Source of the DNA: Pelargonium nanum
Lineage: Eukaryota > Streptophyta > Magnoliopsida > Geraniales > Geraniaceae
Direction of reading: 5' to 3'
Assembly (NCBI GenBank): GCA_036897485.1
Contig: JAYMTF010000538.1
Location: 1-34,182 of the forward strand
Length of the DNA: 34,182 bases
Shown: positions 20,426 through 33,294 of the stretch, in pieces
Numbering within the stretch: position 1 is the first letter of the stretch
Layout: the number at the start of each line of letters is the position of its first letter
The notes under the pieces: generated by a model
What the model saw: only the letters and a program-made list of their open reading frames with translations
The model's database searches: none
Told to the model about the DNA's origin: nothing
Position numbers and translations under genes: made by a program

Positions 20426-23400
20426 TTATAGATCAGATGCCTTCAACTTTCTTGGCCTTTTATGCGCGGGAGATGATGGGGTTTCCGACACTCTTCCCGT
20501 TACCTATTGGCGAAAATTGTGAAGGAACATTAAATTTAAATACACAGGGAGGGATGGAGAAATTAAATCATCACTGGGAAAAGAAATTCAATTGGTACCT
20601 TGCGCTTCTGGTCCCTTTTGACGACTCTATCTCCTGAAATCCCAACCAATGAATATGATTAGAATAGTACTACAGAAACAGATGCATCAGAAAAATCTCC
20701 ATCAGTGTCATTACCTCCAAAACCTATTGAGTCTGGAACAAATGTTCGATCTTGATCTCCAGCACGACCAGAACGCTGTTCCAGAGAGATAAATTCGTGT
20801 TTTATGTCATTAGACTGGTATGCTTACCAAATAAAAGCATAAAAACAAAGAAAAAAATAGATTGGTCTACTAACCTTAGGTGTGCCTGGAGCTTCAGTGT
20901 AAGGCCCATCACGAAAAGATGAACCTTCCGCTGCCTCCTTATATTGCAACTGATTATTACACACAAGATAACAAAATAGATTGGTCAACTAAACTTAGTG
21001 TGCATGATAATGGTTTAGGTTCTACTTTTTAACGTAGTCTCGCATTGACTACCAGAAAATAATGTTAGACGACATACAGAGAGTACTATCAGTATATCCA
21101 CCAGAGCTCTGACATCACTCATCAGTAGTTTTTATCATTATGCAGCAGAAGCTTTAACTTTAACAGCCAATTATACAATACAAGATGAAAGAGATAGATG
21201 ACAACATAAGAGTTACAAATTCAAGCGGGTTAAATGATAGACTGTGTTTTGCCAACAATTAGTAGAGATGCCTAATAAACAACACAACACAGTATAATAC
21301 AGGAAAACCATGCAAACAAACACATTTATATGCAAGTACACATGCACATATAATATATATGAATGACACTCGTGCTAACTTTAAAACAGTATAAGAATGG
21401 ATAAGAATCTTGGTTCTGCAATACCTGTTTCTGAAGATTTAGTAAAGTCAGAATTTCTTTTCTTAGTTCAAGGTGCTCTCCACAAACAGATTTGGTTGGG
21501 ACCTTTGGTTTTAAATTAACCTGAAACACAAGAGGCCAAATTTTATAGCTATTTTCTTATTCAAATAGAGGAAATGAATCAAAATAATAAATGAAGGATA
21601 GAGATTGAGTTGACAGCACTTGTATATAGGGTAATTTTAAATGAATAAACTTTAGAAATGGGTTGAAGAAAGAAAAGCATTCAGCATTTCTTGATCTTAC
21701 ACTGAAACAACTAGATAGCAAAGCTGACAAAGAACCACAGATTACTTAAAAAGGTATGTTAAAACTACAGAGTACAACAATTAATCTACAAAATCAATTA
21801 GCATCAAATCACAATAACTTTTCTTATCCAAAATGAAGTATCAATAAATAAATAAATAAACACATACAGGAAATAATGGGTAAGGCAAATGTATGGCCCG
21901 AAGACTCTTATTCTACCCTAATGAAATCTAAAAGCAGTGAAACCAATAACAAACTAAAGGGAATATAAAAGCGCTTCAAATAATAATAATCTTTTTTCTG
22001 GTTTTTCGATCAGATTCAGAATTATTCTTACAAAGAACTCATAATATTAATATTTATAATAATCAAATTCTAAAAGGAGAAATGGAGTAAATTCCAGGTC
22101 TGATTGTCATCATAAACAATATTACCAAGGGAAAGAATATCTACACCAGACATCTAGGGAGCATGTACATACCCCAAGATCTTGCAAAGTTTGCTCAACT
22201 CGTTTGATAGTCCGAAGTCCAGCAGATGCACTTGCAGCTTGCACCATTTGTTCAAGTGCATATGTTCTTAAATACACGCGAAGCTGAAATTTAACAGTAT
22301 ATGTCAGACATCTTCCCAAGTACAGTAATATTCAGCAGCAAATTTTCAGAATCAAATTGAAGTGAACTACTTTTTTTAGGTAAGGGCATTAACATACCTG
22401 GCGAAGAGAAGCTAAGGTAGAGGCATTATCTGGAAATATTGTTGAAGGTGGAACTGTTGCAGATGAAACCTGAACATTAGAAGAAGGTGGTGTGGTATCA
22501 CCAAAAACAACAGCCCTGTCAGTATTTTCTGGGCCAACAGTTGATGTGGCATGCAACTCAGACTCTTCAGCAGCCTGCAATAACCCAAAAATCAAAAGAT
22601 TAGAGTAAGCTTTATGAAAACACACCCTAAGAGTCTAAGACCACTCATGCCAAGAACAGATCATAATTATGTATAAAGAATGCCATGATTGTAACTTCCC
22701 AAATGACCGGAACCAATTGGCAATATATTAGATGTCAATGGATGTACAACATCTCATAAAACAAGCTGAAACTTGAAAGCATATAGGTGGAAAGAGAATA
22801 AAATACATTCAATAACAAAATTAGAAGACAACTAACATCATCAATGCACAAACTGGGAAGCACCAAAAGGATAATAGTTAAAATTGTGAAGCCTTATAGC
22901 CACTCTTGACTGACAGTAGAAGCTTTAAATTACACTAAGCTTTCTTTAGATGCAATATAATTGCTGCTAATCAGAAAACAATTAAAAAAAACTAAAGCAT
23001 AGATACAAGTGAGGCTCCTAAGCAGGAATATCACTAAATTCGAAAGATTCCACCCCAATTAGAATATTAGATTCCAGATAACTTTTCAGATTGTAATTGT
23101 GAACACCACAAAATAGAGATAATAGACATAAAAAACATGATTTCCGATTTCACTCTTACCCTAGCAGCCATACGCGACTCAGTAATCCTTTTTGCTTCAG
23201 CAACAACCTGAGAAAAAATATACGATGGATAATCAACAAGTACTTGGCATGAGTCAGGCAATCTACAGCACTATGCTGAAAATTTTAAACGTGGTGGCAA
23301 TTAAAAAAGGATCACATATTTGACTAGTAACTCTGAAAACACAAAATAAAATGTTGACCTCAGTATCTTTTCTCTCTTGCTGCTTTGTCTGGGAGAGAAC

Positions 23401-25250
23401 CATCGACAATGCACGCTTGCGCTCTATCTCTTGTGAAACATTGTAAGGTTCCTAAATCAAGTAGGAAAAATCAGACAGAGATGGAGTAATGATAATATAA
23501 GGAATATTTAAGAATCAACAAACCAGACAATCGAGGAAAATTTAGACGGACAGGAGAGGAAAAACAACTAAGAATTATGACTTAAGGAAAAAATCATGCA
23601 AAAATCTCCACAATACAGCAACACACCTTAACAAGAGGGTTCCCAGCAACGTCTGCAGGAGATGGAGCCCTAGCAATCAATATAGATCGACATACTAGAA
23701 ATAAATAAAGCCACATTAAACAAGAAAACAATCAGATAACTACAAAGATCAGGTGTAGACAAGGAATAAATAAATTATCACTGAAACTGAAGAGAACACA
23801 CAGAGAAGCATCATAAAAACATGAAATGGACTTGAAAAAATCATTTGGTCAAGAAAGTATATAGATAAATACCACTATAATAACGGTCCTTTAGCTCCTC
23901 CACAGTCCGGGATGATGGGAACCTGTCAGCTATGACGATGAAGCGTAGATCAAACCGTTCACAGAGATCAAACAATTGATCGGTCTCCTGCTTGGTCCAC
24001 ATCTGAGGAAATATAATTTAGCATAGAAGAATTAGATGCCTGGCCCAGCATAGAATGACACTAAGAAACAAACAGTTGTAGAAAAGTCACCATACTAATG
24101 GAATGCCAAGCCTTACAATCCATCAAAATATCACATACATTACACATCTAACTACAATTAAACATAAGAGAAGAGAACTAGGAGTACTTATCCAAGGACA
24201 CAAAACATAAAAGAGAAATAATAGTAAGTTGCCATACCAATGTGGTGTCTAGGGCTAGAATGTGTTTTACATATCATATGTTGCATAAGCAATAGAAGCC
24301 ATTCACCATAGTTTCTTTCAATATAAGATTAACTGTGATTGTTTTAATAATACCAATAAATATAATAGAAGCATCGGAAGCTGAATGCAAGTGTGACATA
24401 TAATTCATGTTTATATGTAACATAACCAAAGGCAAATTTAGAGTATGAATAAAATTCACAAAGATACAACAGTTGATACCTACAGGATCAGTCAAATACT
24501 TCTCATACTCCTCATCTGTGTATTTGATAATGTCCACTGACTGCATATATCAATTAAACTAAATAGTAAATCCTTTGAATCAGTAGAGATAAAACATGGA
24601 AAAGTACGTAATGAGCTCTGAACGTATCAAACAAGCACACCTTATTATACTTGGCAAAGGAATAGTCACCCGTAGGCGGAACACCATTTACTACCCTGAC
24701 CTGCAAAGTATAAGAGACACAATGGCTTGTTGAACATACTCATCAAGCTTAGGAGACAAGTCAAGAGGAGTACAAACACTTACCCAGTGGAACAGCTGCA
24801 GATCATCTTTTCGAGCAGAATTCGTAAAGGAAAGCCATTGCCAAGTGATCTAAAGGCAAAATTTAAAATGTATCACCAAAACAACCTAATTTTTAAGTTG
24901 TACCAAACAGTAATGTCAAATGAAGTACTTCAAAACAACATTGTACAAAAAAAAATACCTTCTCGTCAGAAGGAGGCCGTTTCTTCAACTGAGACGTATC
25001 AATGGAAGGCATGAGAGGTGCCAAACCACCTGTAAGTGCATAAACCTGCATAATTGCAAAGTGAAAACCAGCTCCGGAGCCATAACTCAACTGAAACTCA
25101 CATTCCATTACTACGATAAGAGAAAAAATATAATACCTCGCGCGAAATGCCATCTGGTTTTCTCTGAGAGTCCTTTGGGGGTCTAGACCTCTTCTCTTGC
25201 GTTATAGGCAAGGAATTTTTGGGCAAACCCAGTATGTCCTTCGCATCCAT
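20426..25250 (-). CDS. SWC4: SWR1 complex subunit 4 / DMAP1 (SWC4)
   Basis: Complete 451-aa gene in 16 exons: 25250-25137, 25045-24959, 24849-24784, 24700-24641, 24540-24484, 24002-23873, 23694-23627, 23451-23359, 23207-23160, 22574-22398, 22283-22173, 21520-21425, 20949-20875, 20775-20715, 20633-20599, 20503-20426. All are GT-AG and in phase. The start [15 protein letters not shown] and [18 protein letters not shown] are typical of plant DMAP1. A SANT/Myb-like domain spans about 129-172 ([20 protein letters not shown] ... [10 protein letters not shown]). A helical stretch follows (about 195-241), then the DMAP1 region (about 301-395) with [15 protein letters not shown] and [20 protein letters not shown]. 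The basic tail [12 protein letters not shown] may be a nuclear signal. SWC4/DMAP1 is shared by SWR1, which deposits H2A.Z, and the NuA4 acetyltransferase. Length is close to the 440-odd residues of the Arabidopsis protein. Confidence 0.94.
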
Positions 25251-25560
25251 GCCCTAATTTTCCAATAAATTTGGTATTTAGGGTTTCTCTCTGTACTCGC
25301 AATGCAGAGAACACTCGAGTGAAATTTACAGCATGATTCTCTTGGATCGACCTGGAATTTCAATCAACGGAGAATTAGGGCTTGTGCTCGCCGGAAAAGG
25401 AGAGGGGAGGGTGTGAAATTAGGGCTTTTTCTTCGAGGCGCCAAAGTTTCGAGCAGAACGACGAACTGTGAGTATTTTTTTGCTTAATCCAGGTGACTCA
25501 AAACGCTTTGTCGTTTTCGGTTTTGGCGAACCCGCGCGCGTTATAGTTAATTAGTTATTG
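25251..25560 (-). promoter_or_regulatory. SWC4 promoter and 5' UTR: telo-box and E2F-like sites
   Basis: A telo-box (AAACCCTAA on the minus strand, 25286-25278) lies about 30 bases before the ATG. A consensus E2F word (TTTGGCGC on the minus strand, 25445-25438) lies about 190 bases upstream, and a second similar word (TTTTGGCGAA on +, 25521-25530) beside a CG-rich tract about 80 bases further. Such a combination is typical of plant genes active in dividing cells. Function is inferred from motif matches only. Confidence 0.5.
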
Positions 25561-26889
25561 TATGGTTGACAGTTAAAAATCACCCGCAAAAACTCTTCAT
25601 AGGGAAGGCAAAAATTACCGATATATGGCCGAATTTCAGTAATAATCAATTTTATCAATGATCGGAGTCGGATTGAATTGTGTATGCCAACGGGTCGGAT
25701 TTAAATTACCAACCTTAGTTATTATTATGTGTGAAGCATTTTATATTCGTATTTTGAGTTGTCCAAATAAATTCTAATCAGCGGTTGATTTTGTTATTAT
25801 TATTTATAAAATATGTCATTAGTTTTCAATAAAAAAATTAAATGAAAGTAAACTAGTTTCATATATTTCAATTGCGTATCAAAAATTTGCGTAAAAAATA
25901 AACAAATAAAACTTTCAAGTGACTAATTTGTCAACTATCTCTAAAATCATGACCATTTGTGAATTAATTCAACCTTGGACATGTATAATAAATTAAGCCC
26001 ATGGGCATTTGTGTTTGCTTTAAAAAAAATGGAGTAGAATTGAGCTGAGCCCAAAAGTGTGAGAGAATGCACTGTAATTCAAGATTTTAACTACTTCACT
26101 AATGTACAGTTCACTTGTGGGCTTGCTATCATGTCTTGCAGCTACATTTCTAGATTGTATGCAATAAGAGCGTCACAGAATCAGTATGTCTATGTCTCGA
26201 GATTATCTCACGCATAGTTAAATGTTTCTTTTCATACAAGAGGAAATTCTATTCAATCAAACGAGAAACGTTGCTAAACAGCTCCAGTATTCAAATCACT
26301 TGAATTACAATCATTCATATAAGAAGGTTTAGAGCGCTCACGAGCGAGTGAGTAATAAAATCAACAGCTGCCGGTGAAAGATAAACAAAATTTAGCTAAT
26401 GGTGGGTATATTCAAAAGAAAATCCTTTGATGCCCAAACAATGTTGCATGTTCAAATTTAGTGTGAAGAGAATAAACACTATGAGAGATTGGTCTTCAAA
26501 ATGGTCCCCCAATTGGACTTGAATTAGTGGAAAATCAAACAAAATTTTCAAAATAGAAGATTCTTGTAGACCAATGTATATTATATGTCCCACGCCCTGC
26601 AAAAAAGTGTGGGGTAATCTATGGATGTGATGTGGCCTCAGCCTCAGCCTGCAATTGCATAGAGTAATTGTCATCTTCCTCATTGTCTCTTGCAATTTGG
26701 CATTACCTCTACACCATTCTTATTATTTGTACCCATTTCCATGCCTTTACCTTCTATGTTTCTCATAAAATATATGTCTTTGCCTCAAGATATGAATCCA
26801 TATGGTCTCATTTGATGCCATTTCTAGCCTAATAATGTTGTAAAGCAACGACATGACACGACAAATTCAATCTTTTGTCTTAACCAATA

Positions 26890-26960
26890 GGACAGGTCCG
26901 TGATGAGCATTTGATTTACGCTTGAATTAATACTCATTCGAGCTGAAAAGAACCACTTGG
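26890..26960 (-). mobile_element. Fragment of the same SINE family
   Basis: The + strand words gatgagcatttgatttacgc and taatactcattcgagctgaa line up with the copies at 27288 and 31048 (gatcagcacg..., taatcctcattcgagccgag). Only the central and 3' part remains. It lies 350 bp from another partial copy. Confidence 0.4.
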
Positions 26961-27013
26961 GCGGCAATTTTTTTTTTACCAAGTGTTAACATAGTTGTAA
27001 TCCATCAAATTTG

Positions 27014-27254
27014 AACTTGAGACGTGGCAAAATTTCGGATAGGGTAAGGTTTGGGTAAGGTTGATGAACTCTAACCCGACCCTATAGTGTTGTAGGATTA
27101 GGATCGAGTTTTGAGTTTTAACATAAAATGTATCTTTTTTTGTGGATATACCCGATCCAAAAATTTTATAATCCACACAACCCAAATCCGACCCGAAACA
27201 GGGTGGATTTCTGGTACCCAACGGGTCAGTACCCTTTTGCCAACTCTACTTGAG
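27014..27254. mobile_element. hAT-like miniature element
   Basis: Termini are acgtggcaaaattt on the left and, reversed, agagttggcaaaaggg on the right. They are bounded by direct repeats aacttgag (27014-27021) and tacttgag (27247-27254), which match at 7 of 8 bases, as expected for an old hAT 8-bp target duplication. The interior is full of 'acccgacc'-type words like the element at 11050-11179, so the two may be related. No coding capacity. Confidence 0.5.
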
Positions 27255-27287
27255 AACTCATGTTAACCATGTCATTTTTTTTAAAAT

Positions 27288-27400
27288 CTGAACCATAAAG
27301 TTTCTGAAGTGGGTTCGCAATGAGCATATTTAAGTTGTCACACACAAATTAATCCTCATTCGAATATGATGACACCACAATAGCGACAAAACTCTCCTTA
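27288..27400 (-). mobile_element. Partial SINE copy (3' half)
   Basis: The + strand reads aaccataaagtttctgaagt and later taatcctcattcgaatatga, which match the copy at 31048-31220 (aaccatgaggtttctgaagc, taatcctcattcgagccgag). A t-rich run precedes it, corresponding to the SINE tail. The tRNA-like head is missing or unrecognisable. Confidence 0.55.
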
Positions 27401-27432
27401 CCGACAATTTCTAACCATACACATTATATAAC

Positions 27433-27453
27433 TATTATTATTATTATTATTAT
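27433..27453. repeat. TAT trinucleotide microsatellite
   Basis: Seven uninterrupted copies of the triplet tat in intergenic DNA. A candidate length-polymorphic marker. Confidence 0.85.
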
Positions 27454-28879
27454 AAAGCAAACGTCACTTTTCACACTTTTTAGTTGTGGGCCAAAACTCA
27501 AATATGTTTGACCATTTCACGTCATTCTTGCCGACTCGCATGCCATTCATTGCATGCATTGCTGGTTCATTGCCCTACAAATATACAACTTATTTATTAA
27601 TTAATTATATGTATGCTTCAATTCCAACTATATACTACCAAATCAATCAAATTGTTCATATCATAAAAAACCAATTTAAAAGTAAAGCAAATCTCAACTT
27701 GGATTCTGAATTTGATGTTTTGTTGTTGAAGAATTACGCGTGAATACACTTAGGGATCTTTAATTCTAGTGCTCCATTTGAAAAATTCATCATATCACGA
27801 GCCGCAAATCAAATAATGTAACGGATTTCATTACAAATTTTTGTTTCTTTACTTACTTTGTTTGTAATTTAGTTTCTCACGTGCAGGTGAATGCTTGCAC
27901 CCTATTTTTGAATGACTGTAACTTTATTCCTAACTCGTTTTATGGCAGTTGTTGGATCTACAAGCTTAAATTTAATAAAAATGAAAGTAATATAGTTACA
28001 TGGATGCTTCTTTTTCCTACTTTTTACATGCCATTGATAACATCATCGTGACATTGAAGAAAGTTTACAAAGATGTTAATATATTTAATAGTAATAGTAA
28101 TTTGCTAGCTATATATTGTCTGGTGGTAGCTGTCCCAACTTGTTCACCATTTTCTTCTTATATATATACATACAATATTATATGTGCATGAAAAAGGTGT
28201 CTATCTTTTTCATGAGTGCATGCAAGTAAAAAAGTGCACAACTAGCTACTACTACTATTTTTCCATATGGCATTTCAGTTCTATTTAATACTACAATACG
28301 TTCTCTACTTACTATAAGGTACTAATATTAAAATGCAACATGCACATAATAATATATATAACTGCCCACAATATATGTTTAGATTCAATATTTGATCAAC
28401 TGGGTTTGGTTTGGTTTGGTAACATAAGTTAAATTTTGAGACTGTTGACCACTCAATTAGCTTCATTAGTTTGTGTTTCTTCTGTTTATCATCCAAGTTA
28501 TATAGTTTTAGTCAGTACATGAGAGATTTACTATTTATTTATTAATTAATGAGAGGGGAGTGATTTCAGTTCTCAATTGGTCATCTACACCCGTGACTCG
28601 GCCAATTTTAATATATTCAACGGAACACGGACAAACTTTTGGAACGAACATGAAAATTGTATTATTGGTGTCATCATTTTACTAATTTAATCGAATCTAT
28701 GTTAATTCATTATTTTGTATCTATAGAGGGGAAGAGGTTGGAGTTAGTAGAATTCAATCATAATTGATGGTTGTTTTAAATTTTGTTGATGTCATTAATT
28801 CAATGTAGATTATGTAGACAAACTTTTGTTCTTCTTATTTCGTATTCAAACTGTCTCTTCTAGAATGAGAAAACACGTT

Positions 28880-29350
28880 AAGTAAAGATAAGTGCAGTGA
28901 AATTTTCATCCGATGTGAGAGCAAGTGAATCAAATTTATCAATTGTAATTCAAAAAGTGTGTGATAATATGTTTTGTACCTATGTCTTTATGAGGTATTT
29001 ATAAGAATAGCTTTCTGTTTGTGATTAGTTAGGAGAAAATATTTAGAAACTCTAATGTAAGGAAACCTTCAAGTTCTGAATACTTTAAATCCATACATTT
29101 GTGATTCATTTGGATCTTGGATCGGGTTGTGTGGACCGTAGACCAGATGGTGTGGATCACGGGTCAAATTTATTGTCCCATATGTCGACTCAAACCGAAT
29201 TGGACGAAACTAGGCCAAGTGAAACAATTGGACGAGCTGATCATAATGGACTGTGCACGTGGACGTGTGGCAACCAGTCATGCGGCTTGGCCAAATCTGT
29301 GCGCGCACACATGTCAGTACAATTTCAATTTTTAGCTCATTTCAAGTGAA
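28880..29350. mobile_element. Possible fossil LTR fragment
   Basis: A stretch with the texture of a plant LTR: 'gaggtatttataagaat' type sequence followed by a GC-richer island (29110-29320) that stands out from AT-rich surroundings. No paired LTR, primer-binding site or retroelement protein was recognised, so if it is an LTR it is a broken, probably solo and old remnant. Family unknown. Confidence 0.25.
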
Positions 29351-31031
29351 TTTCTCGTTTTTTTAGCCATACAACTAATATAATGATTTGTAGAAGCCCA
29401 ATAATTTTGGTATCATATACCATGTATTTCATAATTTGGTATTCTATTTCACATTGTAAATTATAATCTTCTTTGCTAATTATATATATCAGGAGAGCAT
29501 TGTAGGTGTGTCTAATTAGAGAACTCACATTAATGAAAAGAATATGCATTATCAACTACTATGTTTGAATGAATAATTTCCATTATTTGATCATGCCATG
29601 TGATCACTAAAACTAGCTGCAACACACAAATTCACAATCATCATCTATCATTATCAGCATATCATTAATGAGTATCATTGTCAAGATTGTGGAACAAATT
29701 GATATATCTAAACCTACCCTTATGAACTTGGACTGCAGAAAATGATAGTCAACTGCTTGCATCAAATCAAAATTAAGAATTGTATAATTTGTAGGTCCAC
29801 ACCACCAATTTGCATATGTAATTAGTTGATTGAGTGGAGTGGTTAGCATCCAAATTAATATAATTAATCTCACTTATTTTATTGCAATTCTATTATGTAT
29901 ACCTTTTAAATTGAGGAATCCCCTGATTCCTGAATGATTAATGACTAATCACTAATGTTGTTCCTTTCATATTGAAAGCAATTAATAATCGAAGTTAATT
30001 AATTTCCTTGATAATAATAAAAAATAAAATAAAAAAGAACCTCCCTAACTGCTACTGCATTTTCATGGGATCAATGTCACATGCAATGCAAATTTTCTCA
30101 ACATAAATCAGGGCTTTTTATTGAAAACTAATTCTTTTGTCTCCCAATTCAAAGATCAAATTGAAGAATCATTAATTTGGGGAAAAATATGCCCCCTAAA
30201 TCTTGACACACACCTATAAATGGAAGAATATTTAAGGGCATGATTCATACGTGAGCTTGATGCTTCTTGTAAGATTTTTGGCATATTTTAATAAAAAAAT
30301 TTACATGGAAGTCTTCATAAAATACTAATTGGGTATATCTGATTTGTCGATTATAAAGTCAACCGATTCTATTATGTTATATTGTCATATAAAATAATAG
30401 ATGTTTTTACAAATGATGTCGACATTATTTGTCTATAAGCTGAACCAAAATTCGATATCTCATAATAGTTTAAATCGAAATATTTGAACATGAATGTTAT
30501 TAATTGAAACTCGACTTTTTACAACAACTATTTATACCTTCTTACAATTTCAACAACCTTCGTGCGACTCTTTATAGTTGTCCAGTTGTGTGACCAAATC
30601 TGGCTCCTTTTCGTAGCTGGAAAAGTCACTACTGCAACCACCAATTGGCAAGTATGGATATTTTAATTATATTTTTAATAAAAATTATGCTTCAAAGGCC
30701 ATTTTTATATCCACGCTAAATGAGTCAATTAGTACTGATTGATAGTTTCTTGCGTCACTATGCATTATGTCAATCAATCTACAATACATATTCAAATAAG
30801 ATTAATAATATTATATTATTAACAAATTATTGAACCAAATTGTTAGTTATAGCCTTTTAATAAAGTGACATTTTACCACCATGTGTACAGGTAAACTGAA
30901 ATGAGTAAATACAACTAAATTTGAAGTCTTGGGTTCATGTTTTAGAAAAAAGTTCGTTGATCAACTAACATGAATTGTTATCCTTGATATGATATCTCGT
31001 GTTTGAGCTTCTGAGTATGCACGATAAAACT

Positions 31032-31236
31032 TAGTGAAAGAAGTTTTTTTTTTTAACCATGAGGTTTCTGAAGCGGACCCGCGATCAGCACGGAATCAGC
31101 ACTTTTAAGGCATACCACACTCAATCTAATCCTCATTCGAGCCGAGTAGGACCACAAAGGTAACGTATTTGTATTCCCTGAAACTCGAACTTGATAGCTC
31201 AGATTAAGCTGAAACAACTCTAGTGAAAAAAGTTTT
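31032..31236 (-). mobile_element. SINE copy with 16-bp target-site duplications
   Basis: Direct repeats tagtgaaagaagtttt (31032-31047) and tagtgaaaaaagtttt (31221-31236) match at 15 of 16 bases and flank a 173-bp body (31048-31220) on the minus strand. Read on that strand, a B-box-like word (AAGTTCGAGTTTC) lies near the 5' end and a long A-run ends it (t's on + from 31048). The 3' half (gaggtttctgaagcggaccc on +) matches the SINE in NFU1 intron 1, but the 5' head is different. Confidence 0.8.
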
Positions 31237-32365
31237 GCTGCTCGTCGGGATACCACATGTTAAAATAATAAAAATGAGAGACTTTAACTGAAAATGATAA
31301 AATAATGCATGGTGATGGTGTGGTCCACAAGCAAGAACATGTTCCAGCCACAGCCGGCCTTGGCCTTGGCCATAAAAACAAGGGTCGTGTCTCAGGGAAA
31401 CGTAACCCACAAATTTAGACATCAATAATTGCATTACTAATCATTAATAATCAATTACCATATTACATGCACAATCCTATTCTAATTAATAATTAATCAT
31501 TAAATTGTACACCATTAACTACTTTTGTTTAACAAAATAACATAGCAAAGGAACCAGAAAACAGTGTACTCAATTAACTAATTTGTTAATTAATGGGCGG
31601 TCAAGAACCATGTGCACGTTTTCGGAATCAACCTGCCCATGCTGCCTTATAAAATTTATAGTATATAATTTGAAAGTCAACTGTTTTTGGATGATTATTC
31701 TACGTAATTATGTATATATAAATATTTTCTGGGCTCGAGGTTGACAAGGAATTTTGTTTTTGTAGATAAACCCATTATTTTTTCTATAAAAATAAGTTAG
31801 TTACAACATATCTAGATTCCTGAATTATTAGAAGAGTTAGTCCAAATGGTTGTTAAGATGATACAAATTAACACTATTGTCACACGTGGTCAAGTTGTTG
31901 ACTTTTTTTGTACAAAATTATTGACTACCATTGCTTCATTCGCGGGTTGAAGCTCGGTTTTCATATTTGAGGTTTAATGTTTGAGTCACTTGTAAGGTGA
32001 TTGATATTTGTAGAGCGTGTGAGTTAATACTAATTAAATTATTAGTGACTTTTTTCATTTGTGGAGAGGTAATTCTAGAATTTAAAGTTTGAAATTCATT
32101 CTAAATTTGGCTCGAACTAGCTAGCACTATTTATTTATTTATTTATCTTAAATATAGCAAGATTCACACATTATCAACATCCAAGAATCAGTTAGACCGT
32201 TCTGCCAAAAAGAAAAAGAAAAAAATCAGTTCGAGCGGGTAATTTAGCTTCAAATTCACGTACATTAGGTTTTTCATGCAAAGATATGCACCATATTGAA
32301 TTGGATCGAAAAAATTCACTTATCTTAAAATTCTAAAATTTATCTAATCTAAACACTTTTAATGT

Positions 32366-32405
32366 CCTTAGCGCCGGTATACAGTCGGTCTCCCCTTAGC
32401 GCCGG
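32366..32405. repeat. Direct repeat ccttagcgccgg, 28-bp period
   Basis: The 12-base word occurs exactly at 32366-32377 and 32394-32405, in a small GC-rich patch about 900 bp upstream of GA2ox. Spaced subterminal words of this kind occur in some DNA transposons, but no ends were found. Confidence 0.55.
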
Positions 32406-32616
32406 CAAGGCTAGATCGGCGATAGCAAACTCCGAGGAATCTGTGGTATTCTCACACCACGTCATCAAAGAATTCTCATAAATTTTTCTTTAACATATTT
32501 CATTGAGACCCTACACCTTTACCTCTAGTCATTGTCACCAACATTCATTCACTTTTGTCAAAATTTGGAAAAAAGTATGCAAACCGATTAAACCGAAGTG
32601 TCAATTAGAGCTTCGT

Positions 32617-32635
32617 GTATATATATATATATATA
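32617..32635. repeat. AT dinucleotide microsatellite
   Basis: Alternating t and a, about 18 bases, upstream of the GA2ox promoter. Confidence 0.8.
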
Positions 32636-33100
32636 GTCTGTCTTCGAAAATGATGTCTTTTTTTAAAATTCAATTGAAATGATAATTTCTATACGTGACG
32701 TAAATTATGCCCAGAAATTCATAGTTCCACACGTTAAAACTTTCGAAAAATATATTAAAAGAAAAAAAAGAGAGTGAAAATTGAAATGGTCAGGTCAACA
32801 ATACTGTATAAATATAGGCGTAGACGCAGAATATACACTCCTTAGCATAGCAGTGTTTAAAGCCCACACGCTTTGCATAGCGTTGTTCACAACATCCAAT
32901 CAGATGGAGACAACACAGCTGTCAGCTGCTACCACAGGTTGGTCTCCACAGTCCACACCTAATTAAGCAAAGCCACTTTTCACCTATTTCCATTTACCCC
33001 CACGCGCTCCTATACGGTGCCTGTGGACCCAACCGACGCACCTCCCACTACAACAAAATAATATCCGGTTTTGCTCCTTACTTGTTTCTCATCAATCCTA

Positions 33101-33294
33101 CAAAGTCCACGTCTCCATATATTTTTTTTAAAATAAAAAAAATTAGTGATTTGATATTTTTATTAAAATGTTTAAAATAATAATTGACAAAAACATCGAT
33201 CACCGAGTATATATAAATAGCCGCATCGACGTCCCAAGATATCAAATTCTCTCCTCTATTAATTACTCTCTTCTCTGATCAAACTAATCCAAAA
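33101..33294 (+). promoter_or_regulatory. GA2ox core promoter and 5' UTR
   Basis: A strong TATA box, tatatataaatag (33208-33220), lies about 80 bases before the ATG. A CT-rich leader without upstream ATGs follows (about 33240-33294). Start of transcription is expected near 33240-33250. The TATA-driven, short-leader layout suits a regulated gene, unlike the TATA-less promoters of the neighbouring SWC4 and DUF724 genes. Confidence 0.7.

Larger units (their letters stand above)
25561..33100. other. Long intergenic region without a supported gene
   Basis: About 7.5 kb of AT-rich DNA. Open frames are all short (under 100 codons) and show no family resemblance or coding bias. Recognisable content is limited to SINE relics near 26890, 27290 and 31048, a hAT-like element at 27022, a possible LTR fossil near 28880-29350, microsatellites at 27433 and 32617, and a short GC-rich repeat at 32366. 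The rest, including 29400-31000 and 31240-32350, shows nothing I can name. It may hold distal control sequences for GA2ox. Confidence 0.6.

Noticed and set aside
26396-26695. A 99-codon minus-strand open frame in the large intergenic region
   Set aside because: No recognisable motif, no coding-like composition and no splice-linked neighbours.
31053-31434. Two minus-strand open frames near 31.2 kb
   Set aside because: One lies within the SINE copy; the other has no family resemblance.
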